Assembly: GCA_034437075.1 (NCBI GenBank)
Contig: DAOTVD010000140.1
Location: 1 to 14,336, forward strand
Reading direction: 5' to 3'
DNA: 14,336 nucleotides
Origin: DAOTVD01 sp034437075
GTDB taxonomy: Bacteria > Chloroflexota > Anaerolineae > Aggregatilineales > J027
The position numbers and the translations under genes are program-made. This document shows, one piece after another, positions 6,677 through 13,004 of the stretch. How positions within the stretch are numbered: position 1 is the stretch's first letter; each line of letters opens with the position of its first letter. A model generated the notes under the pieces. That model was not told where the DNA came from. It searched no databases and saw only the letters and a program-made list of their open reading frames with translations.

Positions 6677-8761
6677 GTGTCTATTGCCGTAACAAGCCAT
6701 GTTGGACGCGACCTGCTTCAAAATGGCGCCTACTTTAACAGCGCGCCCAAGGTCGTCATGGAATATGTATCCAACTCGATTGACAACGCGCCGGATGGGC
6801 AGGTTGTGCGCGTAGAGGTCGAAATCGGGAACAGCCAAATCTCGATTACTGACAACGCCAATGGGATGGCCCAGGCGGATTTAATGCACTTTTTCACCAT
6901 GCACGGTGTTAACCGCCAACGTAAGCGCGGGCGCAAAGTACGCGGGCGCTTTGGCACGGGCAAAAGCGCCGCCTTTGGCATTGCGGACGGCTTGCGCGTG
7001 GAGACCGTGCGCGATGGCCTGCGCAATGTCGTTCAGTTGCACCGCAATGACATCTTGCGCGTGCCGGATGGCAGCGCGATTCCGGTCGAACACCTGGTGG
7101 ATGACGAAGCCACGGATGACCCCAACGGCACCAGCATTATCGTGTATGACCTGCAACTGGATAAAATCTTCATCACGCCCGTGCGCGAACGGCTAGAACG
7201 CGCGCTGGGCCGCCACCTGGATATGCACGAAGTTTATGTGAACAATCGGCGCCTGAAATATCGCCGCCCCGAAGCCGTCAAGACCTTCACGTTCAACCCG
7301 CCGAGCGAATTGCTGGCCCACTTGCCCAACACCAGCCCGATGAAAATCTCGGTCGCGCGCGAAGCGCTCTCGGGGTTTGAAAATGGCGTGGCGATCCTGG
7401 CCAATGGATTCCTCAACGCGATGGATTTGGGCAGTGCTACGGGCAAGCCACACACCGAGCGCATCTTCGGCGAGGTGGAAGTGCCCGACCTGGACGACGA
7501 AAAAGATGATGAGCACTTCCCGGCTTTTGATAATACGCGCGATTTAAGCCTGAACGACCAAAACCCCCGCGCGCAAATCGTGCTGGAATGGGTGAGCGAA
7601 TGCGTGGAGACCGTGCGCGGCGAACTGGACATTGAAGCCCAACTGGCTCGCCTTTCCGAAGTCAGCATGCATATGCAAGATGCCGCCGATTTCGTCAGCG
7701 AGTTGATTAACGCGGACTTCGGGCGCGTACAGCGCCGTTTGCGGGTTGCCTCGCAGAGCATGATGGAAACCAACTCCATGGGCTCTAGCGATGTCGTGGA
7801 AGTGGCGGTCGAGCGGCCCCAACCCCAGCCGGAAGCACAACGCCCGGATGCCGAGCCAGAAGCCGAACCCGAAGAACGGGCCTTCCCAGCGATTGATTAT
7901 AGCGAACCCGACCCGCCCGAAGCGGAGCCCGTGCACTTCGAAGCGCCCGAAGCGCCACAAGTGGAAGAAGAAACCACCCCAGACGAAGCCTTCGAGAGTT
8001 TCGTCGAATACATGGGGGAGCTCGATTATCTGGAAGAAAAGGCGTATCACGAAGCCATCTTGCAAGAAGTCGCCAAATCCGAGACATTAACGCCCCAAGA
8101 ACGGCGCGACCTGGTGCAAGACATCCTGACCCAGCCCGAATATCAGCCCAAGCAGCCCGAACCCGTCGCCCCGGCGCCCGAAGCCGAATCGCAACGTTAC
8201 GATCAGCCGCTGGATATGACCTATTCCAGCAATACGGAATATCGCTCGCAGCATGTGGTCAGCGACCATGAAGTGCTGCTCACGCAGGATGCCGCCGCGC
8301 TGAGCAGTTCGCCCTCCGGGACGAATACGGCCTACGAAGAACGCTGGGTGGTAGATGAAGAAAGCTTCCGCGACCAGCCCGCCCCGCAGCCGAAGAAGTA
8401 TAAGAAGCCCCAACGCCGGACGTATTTTCATATTCAGTTCGAGCACATGGGCGAAGACGCGCCACGCTCGCGCTTCGCGGAAGAAGGCCGCACCATTTAC
8501 ATCAACCGCGACCATCCGCAGGTGATGCACGTGGAAGAATCCGAAGGCGTCGAGAGCCTGGCCTACCAAAGCCTGATGAACGAAATCGTGATTCAGGAAT
8601 ACGCCTCGGCGGTGGTGCGCCAGATGGCCAGCACGGGCTTTTATGTGGCCGATCCTTTTGACGCTATCGAGACGATTCAGGCGGTCGTCAATCGTCTTTC
8701 CACCGAGGCCGGGCACCGTCTGAAATCCGCCACGGATGAGCCCGAAGACAATGACGCATAA
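6677..8761 (+). CDS. GHKL (HSP90/MutL-like) ATPase domain protein with unassigned C-terminal domain (694 aa)
   Basis: Large soluble protein with an N-terminal GHKL ATP-binding domain of the HSP90/MutL/MORC-like kind. The N box is EYVSN (Glu29 as general base, Asn33 as Mg ligand) followed by SIDN; the G1 box is DNANGM (59-64); the G2 loop is GRFGTGKSAAF (90-100), with Lys96 in the ATP-lid position seen in MORC- and topoisomerase-VI-type members. A second, transducer-like part runs to about 360 and includes FDNTRDLSLNDQNP (284-297). Residues about 373-578 are Pro/Glu-rich and look disordered, except for a charged helical stretch at about 435-485. The C-terminal domain (about 580-680) contains RTIYINRDHPQV and a helical end; I cannot name its family. 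The start is GTG, with AAGGAG 8 bases upstream; a nearby ATG at 6672 is out of frame. No endonuclease, methylase or kinase partner lies beside it, so neither repair, defence nor chaperone function can be assigned. Confidence 0.85.
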   Translation: MSIAVTSHVGRDLLQNGAYFNSAPKVVMEYVSNSIDNAPDGQVVRVEVEIGNSQISITDNANGMAQADLMHFFTMHGVNRQRKRGRKVRGRFGTGKSAAFGIADGLRVETVRDGLRNVVQLHRNDILRVPDGSAIPVEHLVDDEATDDPNGTSIIVYDLQLDKIFITPVRERLERALGRHLDMHEVYVNNRRLKYRRPEAVKTFTFNPPSELLAHLPNTSPMKISVAREALSGFENGVAILANGFLNAMDLGSATGKPHTERIFGEVEVPDLDDEKDDEHFPAFDNTRDLSLNDQNPRAQIVLEWVSECVETVRGELDIEAQLARLSEVSMHMQDAADFVSELINADFGRVQRRLRVASQSMMETNSMGSSDVVEVAVERPQPQPEAQRPDAEPEAEPEERAFPAIDYSEPDPPEAEPVHFEAPEAPQVEEETTPDEAFESFVEYMGELDYLEEKAYHEAILQEVAKSETLTPQERRDLVQDILTQPEYQPKQPEPVAPAPEAESQRYDQPLDMTYSSNTEYRSQHVVSDHEVLLTQDAAALSSSPSGTNTAYEERWVVDEESFRDQPAPQPKKYKKPQRRTYFHIQFEHMGEDAPRSRFAEEGRTIYINRDHPQVMHVEESEGVESLAYQSLMNEIVIQEYASAVVRQMASTGFYVADPFDAIETIQAVVNRLSTEAGHRLKSATDEPEDNDA

Positions 8762-8787
8762 GCCAATCTTTTCGTAAACACGCAACA

Positions 8788-8814
8788 AAAAAGCCCCGGC
8801 AAACGGGGCTTTTT
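8788..8814. terminator. Bidirectional intrinsic terminator between convergent genes
   Basis: Stem AAAAAGCCCCG (8788-8798), loop GCAAA, stem CGGGGCTTTTT (8804-8814). The A-run and U-run flank an 11-base stem, so the hairpin can end both the GHKL ATPase message (stop 27 bases upstream) and the large lipoprotein message arriving from the right (stop at 8845). Confidence 0.9.
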
Positions 8815-8844
8815 GTATGGGGCTAGCCGTGGGCTAGCGGGGGA

Positions 8845-11800
8845 TTACTCTTCGCAAGCGTTGATGTCATCCCAGGTGATGTCGGTGCCTTCAAGGATTT
8901 CCTCGATGGGGGTTTCCAGTTCACCGGTTACGCCATTCACACCTGTGCTCAGTTCGCCTTCGGCGATCAGTTGCGCGACGTTATTGACGGTTTCATAGAA
9001 GCATTCGTCGATGTCGGCCTCGTTGGGGCCAGCCGCCGCCACACCATCCACAGACAGGTCTAGCACGGTCACACCACCGCCGGGGAAGGCGTCCATATTG
9101 CCTTCGACCAGCGCTTCGACCATCAGATAAACGCCCTGGTCAACGCGCTTGGTGGCGCTGCTGATGATGAATTCGGCGCCGGGGGTTTCGCCACCGCCGA
9201 AGGTGGTCAGGTATTCATCCTGGTCTACGCCGATGACGAAGACCTCTTGCTGGGCCGCTTCGGTGATACCGCCGGAGCCCGTCGGGCCGCCCGCGCCGAA
9301 GATCACATCCGCGCCGTCGCCGATGAATTGGTTCGCCGTCGAGGCACCCAGGTCAGGCGAGGTGAAGCTGTCGATGTAGACACCCAGCGCTTCGATCTCG
9401 CGATCCGTCAGGGTGGCGACCAAGCCCACGCCTTGTTCGAACCCATTGCGGAACTTGATCACCGGCGGGATTTCGACGCCGTACACGCCGCCCAGCACGT
9501 TGGATTCGGTCACTTCACCGGCCAGAACACCCACCAAGAAGCCGGCCTGATCTTCGCGGAACTGCACGCCCACGTAGTTTTCGGGGCCATCCTGCAAGAA
9601 CTGGTCCACACCGATGAAGAAGGTTTCGGGATTTTCTCCGGCCAATTCGCGGGTGATGTCTTCCATCAGGAAGCCCACGGTCACGATGATGTCGAAGCCT
9701 TCGGTCACGCAGGTTTCGATATTGGGGCGGAAGTCCGTCGGGGAAACGGTTTCGATGAAGGTGGTTTGCAAGTCGAAATCTTCGGCAGCGCGCAACATAC
9801 CTTCGTAGGCAAACTGGTTGAAGGTGCCGTCATTCACGCGGCCCACGTCCGTAATCAAGCAGATGCTATCAATTTCGGGCGCGGCCATCTCGGCGTCATC
9901 TTCTTCATCCATGGCTTCTTCGGTGGCGGCCATTTCGGCGTCGTCATCCATGGCTTCTTCAGTGGCAGCCATCTCAGCATCGTCTTCCATGCCTTCTTCT
10001 TCGGCACCCAGGCCCAGGGCCTCGGCGGCGCTCGGCGGCACCAGGATAAAGTCGATGATGTGGATCACGCCATTGCTGGCTTCGATGTCGGTTTCCACGA
10101 CGGTGGCGGCGTTAACCATGACCGTCTCGCCATCCACGGTGATGGTCACCGTTTCGCCGTTGGCGGTTTCGACCATTTCGCCGTCCAGTTCCACCACATC
10201 GGCGGCCATGACCTCGCCGGGCACGACGTGGTAGAGCAGCAAGCTAGAAAGCAATTCTTGATTGCCCACGATGGCGGTCGGGTCAATCCCCAATTCGCTC
10301 AACGCCGTTTGGAAGCCTTCGTTGCTGGGCGCAAAGAGGGTGAACGGACCTTCGCCCGCCAGCGTTTCGGCGATTTCAGGCTGCGCGGAACCCAGCGCCG
10401 TGTTCAAGAATTGGAAGCGCGCGTCGCTGCCGACAACATCCGCGATGGTGTTGGCTTCTTCTTCCATCATGTCGTCGTCCATGGCTTCTTCAGTGGCGGC
10501 CATCTCGGCGTCGTCATCCATGGCTTCTTCGGTAGCGGCCATCTCGGCGTCGTCTTCGGCCATGTCCTCATCGGCGGCACCCATATCACCCATGCCTTCG
10601 GGCATATCGGGCAAGAGCACCGCGTCAATGACATGGATCACACCATTGCTGGCGATGATGTCCGTCATAACGACTTGCACATTCTCATTCAGGAAGACAT
10701 CGCCATCTTGCACGGAGATCGTCACCGGCGCGCCCATGACGGTGGGCACTTCTTCGCCATCCATCTCGACAACCTGTTCGGCCAGCACTTCGCCTTCTAC
10801 CACATGGTAGAGCAACACGGCTTCCAGCGAGGGCGGGCTCGACATTACCGCATCCAGCATGCCGGGGGGTAAGGCTTCGAAGGCCTCATTGGTGGGCGCA
10901 AACACGGTGAAGGGGCCGTCGCCTTGCAAGGTCTCGACCAATTCGGCCTGGGTCAGCGCTTCAACGAGGGTGCTGAATTGCTCATCACCAACGGCGATGT
11001 CCACAATAGTGCCCATCTCGTCTTCGGCCATGTCGTCATCCATGGCTTCTTCGGTGGCGGCCATCTCGGCGTCGTCATCCATGGCTTCTTCGGTGGCGAC
11101 CATGTCTTCGTCCATGGCTTCTTCGGTAGCGGCCATGTCAGCATCGTCTTCCATGGCTTCTTCGGTAGCGGCCATCTCGGCATCGTCTTCCATGGCTTCT
11201 TCGGTGGCGGCCATCTCGGCATCATCCGCGCCTGCGCCAGCACCACCCAAGCCTTCAGGCATATCCGGCACCAGCACTGCATCAATCACGTGAATGACGC
11301 CATTGCTGGCCATGATGTCCGTAGTGACGACTTGCACATCCTCATTCAGGAAGACATCGCCATCTTGCACGGAGATCGTCAGCGGCGCGCCCATGACGGT
11401 GGGCACTTCTTCGCCATCCATCTCGACAACCTGTTCGGCCAGCACTTCGCCTTCTACCACATGGTAGAGCAACACGGCTTCCAGCGAGGGCGGGCTAGCC
11501 AACAGCGAGTCAAGCAACCCTTCGGGCAACGCTTCGAACGCATCGTTAGTGGGCGCAAACACGGTGAAGGGGCCGTCGCCTTGCAGGGTCTCGACCAATT
11601 CGGCCTGGGTCAGCGCTTCAACGAGGGTGCTGAATTGCTCATCACCAGCGGCGATGTCCACAATGGTGCCCATGTCGTCTTCGGCCATGGCTTCTTCAGT
11701 AGCCTGGGCAACTTCTTCGGCCTCTTCTTCGGCAGGTTCTTCCGTTGCTACGGCTTCTTCTTCAACGACTTCGGTCGCTTCTGTATTGGTATCTGTCGGT

Positions 11801-11892
11801 TCTTCTTCCTCTTCTTCGCAAGCAGCCAAGGCCAGCATAGCCACCATGGCAACTACAAAAACGAGAAACCAGCGCGATTTAAACATTTTCAT
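8845..11892 (-). CDS. Lipoprotein with three FAS1 domains fused to a BMP/PnrA-type substrate-binding domain (1015 aa)
   Basis: Large, very acidic surface lipoprotein. The start is the ATG at 11892, with GGAGGAG 10 bases before it; the frame is open 21 codons further, but those codons lie in the leader. Parts in order: signal peptide with lipobox ALAAC (Cys25); Glu-rich tether (26-72); FAS1 domain 1 (about 75-209); repeat linker (223-291); FAS1 domain 2 (about 295-429); repeat linker (447-478); a more divergent FAS1 domain 3 (about 482-620); repeat linker (636-671); and a BMP/PnrA-like domain (about 676-1005) with DVGRVNDGTFNQFAYEG and two GVDQ strings (761-764, 888-891). FAS1 marks are FTVFAPTN and LLYHVVEGEV in domains 1 and 2, and FTLFAPSN and LLYHVVPGE in domain 3. 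The BMP family binds nucleosides or similar ligands for ABC import; FAS1 domains mediate adhesion. No permease or ATPase genes for an importer are nearby. Surface capture plus adhesion is inference. It is flanked by its own promoter and terminator. Confidence 0.92.
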   Translation of the reverse strand: MKMFKSRWFLVFVVAMVAMLALAACEEEEEEPTDTNTEATEVVEEEAVATEEPAEEEAEEVAQATEEAMAEDDMGTIVDIAAGDEQFSTLVEALTQAELVETLQGDGPFTVFAPTNDAFEALPEGLLDSLLASPPSLEAVLLYHVVEGEVLAEQVVEMDGEEVPTVMGAPLTISVQDGDVFLNEDVQVVTTDIMASNGVIHVIDAVLVPDMPEGLGGAGAGADDAEMAATEEAMEDDAEMAATEEAMEDDADMAATEEAMDEDMVATEEAMDDDAEMAATEEAMDDDMAEDEMGTIVDIAVGDEQFSTLVEALTQAELVETLQGDGPFTVFAPTNEAFEALPPGMLDAVMSSPPSLEAVLLYHVVEGEVLAEQVVEMDGEEVPTVMGAPVTISVQDGDVFLNENVQVVMTDIIASNGVIHVIDAVLLPDMPEGMGDMGAADEDMAEDDAEMAATEEAMDDDAEMAATEEAMDDDMMEEEANTIADVVGSDARFQFLNTALGSAQPEIAETLAGEGPFTLFAPSNEGFQTALSELGIDPTAIVGNQELLSSLLLYHVVPGEVMAADVVELDGEMVETANGETVTITVDGETVMVNAATVVETDIEASNGVIHIIDFILVPPSAAEALGLGAEEEGMEDDAEMAATEEAMDDDAEMAATEEAMDEEDDAEMAAPEIDSICLITDVGRVNDGTFNQFAYEGMLRAAEDFDLQTTFIETVSPTDFRPNIETCVTEGFDIIVTVGFLMEDITRELAGENPETFFIGVDQFLQDGPENYVGVQFREDQAGFLVGVLAGEVTESNVLGGVYGVEIPPVIKFRNGFEQGVGLVATLTDREIEALGVYIDSFTSPDLGASTANQFIGDGADVIFGAGGPTGSGGITEAAQQEVFVIGVDQDEYLTTFGGGETPGAEFIISSATKRVDQGVYLMVEALVEGNMDAFPGGGVTVLDLSVDGVAAAGPNEADIDECFYETVNNVAQLIAEGELSTGVNGVTGELETPIEEILEGTDITWDDINACEE
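8878..9867 (-). other. BMP/PnrA-type substrate-binding domain
   Basis: Residues about 676-1005 of the large lipoprotein. The domain begins sharply after the last acidic repeat (SICLITDVGRVND) and covers a complete periplasmic-binding fold: two lobes with GFDIIVTVGFLMED (732-745), GVYGVEIPPVIKFRNGF (802-818) and GADVIFGAGGPTGSGGITEAA (860-880). Full length suggests it can bind a ligand; the ligand is not deducible. Confidence 0.85.
9880..9987 (-). repeat. Acidic 13-residue repeats, linker 3
   Basis: Residues 636-671 of the large lipoprotein: about two and a half copies of the unit DDAEMAATEEAM(D/E), 39 bases each, joining FAS1 domain 3 to the BMP domain. The last copy has lost its TEEAM end and reads DDAEMAAPE. 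Confidence 0.85.
10033..10449 (-). other. FAS1 domain 3 (divergent copy)
   Basis: Residues about 482-620. The FAS1 signature strings FTLFAPSNEGF and LLLYHVVPGEVMAADVVELDGE are kept, and the domain ends in SNGVIHIIDFILVP. It clearly differs in sequence from domains 1 and 2, so it was not part of the recent duplication. Confidence 0.85.
10459..10554 (-). repeat. Acidic 13-residue repeats, linker 2
   Basis: Residues 447-478 of the large lipoprotein: two full copies of DDAEMAATEEAMD followed by a degenerate DDMMEEEA, between FAS1 domains 2 and 3. The DNA unit is 39 bases and nearly identical to that in the other two linkers. Confidence 0.85.
10606..11670 (-). repeat. Tandem duplication of FAS1 domains 1 and 2
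   Basis: Copy 1 (about 11266-11670) and copy 2 (about 10606-11013) align at a constant 657-base offset (219 codons). Bases 11348-11496 and 10691-10839 match over 149 positions with a single mismatch, and the stretch around 11549-11660 against 10892-11003 is also nearly identical. The two copies are separated by the longest acidic repeat block. Such identity at synonymous positions points to recent duplication or ongoing gene conversion. Confidence 0.9.
11020..11226 (-). repeat. Acidic 13-residue repeats, linker 1 (longest block)
   Basis: Residues 223-291 of the large lipoprotein: four full copies of DDAEMAATEEAM(E/D), one copy shortened to EDMVATEEAMD, and a degenerate end (DDMAEDEM). The DNA unit is 39 bases; copies differ mainly at third positions, with changes such as GGTGGC/GGTAGC and GCGTCG/GCATCG. 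The two-codon deletion in one copy shows that the block has gained and lost units in frame. Confidence 0.9.
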
Positions 11893-11931
11893 ATCTGGGT
11901 CACTCCTCCAAAAGTTGGAATCTTTGGCGCG

Positions 11932-11950
11932 ATGCCCGAAGAACGGGCAT
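11932..11950 (-). promoter_or_regulatory. Leader hairpin or operator of the large lipoprotein gene
   Basis: A 7-base inverted repeat, ATGCCCG (11932-11938) and CGGGCAT (11944-11950), with a 5-base AAGAA loop. Given the -10 box at 11970-11965, transcription would start near 11958, placing this hairpin almost at the 5' end of the message, about 40 bases before the start codon. It may stabilise the RNA or be a protein-binding site just after the transcription start. Confidence 0.4.
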
Positions 11951-11964
11951 GCCACAATATGACG

Positions 11965-11994
11965 ATTATAGAATTAGGGAGTTGTGTAAATCAA
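11965..11994 (-). promoter_or_regulatory. Sigma70-type promoter of the large lipoprotein gene
   Basis: Read on the minus strand: -35 TTGATT at 11994-11989, 18-base spacer, -10 TATAAT at 11970-11965 (perfect consensus). The surrounding sequence is markedly AT-rich for this genome. The predicted leader is about 65 bases and includes the hairpin at 11932-11950 and the GGAGGAG ribosome binding site. Confidence 0.65.
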
Positions 11995-12081
11995 AAATAT
12001 TAACGAGTTATTTACCTAAAATGCCAGATTCAAGGCAGGTGTGTCACTTAATGGGGCGAAATGCTAAGGTCAACGCGCGCA

Positions 12082-12612
12082 TCAGGATTTCGCGGGGGGG
12101 TTATCATCCGCAAAGAGGTCATCCAGATTGGGCAGTTCGCCCGTCTCGCGTAAGCGTTTGGGGGGGGGCTCGGTCTTTTTGACGCGCTCGTAGAATATCT
12201 CGGATTGTTGGGCTTCTAAATCCAGAACGCCATCAGTCATATTCGCATAGCCCATGGCTTGCGAGGGTGGCGCTTGCCCCGGCAGGCTCAGGGGAAATTC
12301 ATCGGGGTCGATGTCTTGGCCCAGGCGTTCTTTTTGGGCGCGCGCGCGTACTTCCAGATACGCCCGCCATTGTTTGAGGGCAAAGGCGCGTGTTTCGGGT
12401 AAGTTGGGGCCGATGCGGCCATAGAACATGCGCAACTGCCCACCGTCTTCGAGCACAAAGGCCGAACCACACGCGCCACACAGCGCGAAATCGGGGCGGT
12501 CTGGCGAGTGGACGATGCGCTGGCGTTGTTGGCCGCAGATGGCGCAATACTGCCAGCGGATGGCTTCATCATCCATATGTTGCAAAATCTGTGCATTATC
12601 GTCGGGAATCAT
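12082..12612 (-). CDS. Zinc-ribbon protein of unknown function (176 aa)
   Basis: I do not recognise the full-length family. Residues 23-48 hold two CxxC pairs (YCAICG and LCGACG; Cys23, Cys26, Cys45, Cys48) 18 residues apart, a compact zinc ribbon of the kind used for nucleic-acid or protein binding. The middle (about 65-100) is basic and helical (ALKQWRAYLEVRARAQKERLG). The C-terminal third is polar, with a Pro/Lys stretch and an acidic end (LPNLDDLFADDNPP), probably disordered. There is no signal peptide or membrane segment, so it is cytoplasmic. The ATG at 12612 has only a weak AAGG-like site 11 bases upstream. It follows the 92-residue gene on the same strand after 31 bases, so the two may share a message. 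Coding potential is supported by the intact zinc ribbon and by codon use like that of its neighbours. Confidence 0.72.
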   Translation of the reverse strand: MIPDDNAQILQHMDDEAIRWQYCAICGQQRQRIVHSPDRPDFALCGACGSAFVLEDGGQLRMFYGRIGPNLPETRAFALKQWRAYLEVRARAQKERLGQDIDPDEFPLSLPGQAPPSQAMGYANMTDGVLDLEAQQSEIFYERVKKTEPPPKRLRETGELPNLDDLFADDNPPAKS

Positions 12613-12643
12613 GCAAGCTCGTGCCTTTTGCCCATGTGCGTAC

Positions 12644-12922
12644 TCAGCCTCCCGATTCGAAGGCTTTCACGACTTCTTCTGCCTTTTTATATTCTTCGCT
12701 GCCTTCTTCTGCCGTATCCAGGGTTTGGGTCGCGGCCAGGTATTCATCCATGGTCACTTCTTTGCGTGCCTCTTTGGCTTTCTTGAGCTTGAGGGCCTCG
12801 ACTTCGATCATTTCTTCGGCAGAGAGTTCACCGTGTTCGGTGGTGATTTTATCCATCGCTTCTTGATCAATCGTGCCCTTTTCTTCAATCACAGCTTTGA
12901 TTTTGTCAAAAGACTCACCCAT
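12644..12922 (-). CDS. Small highly charged protein of unknown function (92 aa)
   Basis: Not recognised. The ATG at 12922 is chosen because AGAGGA lies 8 bases before it; the frame extends 11 codons further, but that part (MHRHRRKEDQA) lacks a ribosome site. The protein is rich in Glu and Lys, has no cysteine and no hydrophobic segment. It is predicted to be largely helical: an N-terminal helix-turn-helix-like stretch (FDKIKAVIEEKGTIDQEAMDKI), then a long charged helix (EEMIEVEALKLKKAKEARKE), then a short C-terminal helix (EYKKAEEVVKAFESGG). It could be a small regulator or protein-binding helper, but nothing decides this. It is probably first in a pair with the zinc-ribbon gene downstream. 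Confidence 0.7.
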   Translation of the reverse strand: MGESFDKIKAVIEEKGTIDQEAMDKITTEHGELSAEEMIEVEALKLKKAKEARKEVTMDEYLAATQTLDTAEEGSEEYKKAEEVVKAFESGG

Positions 12923-13004
12923 GGCCTGATCCTCTTTTCTACGATGCCTGTGCACATCCTCACATAGGTTAGCGTAGGGTTAGCCATTTGGCAAGCGACA
13001 GCCC

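Noticed and set aside
8087..8788. 233-codon minus-strand frame opposite the GHKL ATPase gene
   Set aside because: Shadow of the plus-strand coding frame; its start region lies across the bidirectional terminator and its sequence resembles no protein.
8820..8840. GGGCTAGC direct repeat between the terminator and the lipoprotein stop
   Set aside because: Two short copies only, without further structure; likely chance in GC-rich DNA.
9880..11226. CRISPR-like array suggested by regularly spaced repeats
   Set aside because: The repeats are 39-base coding units in one frame without unique spacers; they encode acidic protein linkers.
9247..12003. Long plus-strand open frames opposite the large lipoprotein gene (541 and 359 codons), rich in Gly, His and Phe
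   Set aside because: They mirror the acidic repeats and codon bias of the minus-strand gene, have no domain, and lack ribosome sites. The minus strand carries clear FAS1 and BMP motifs.
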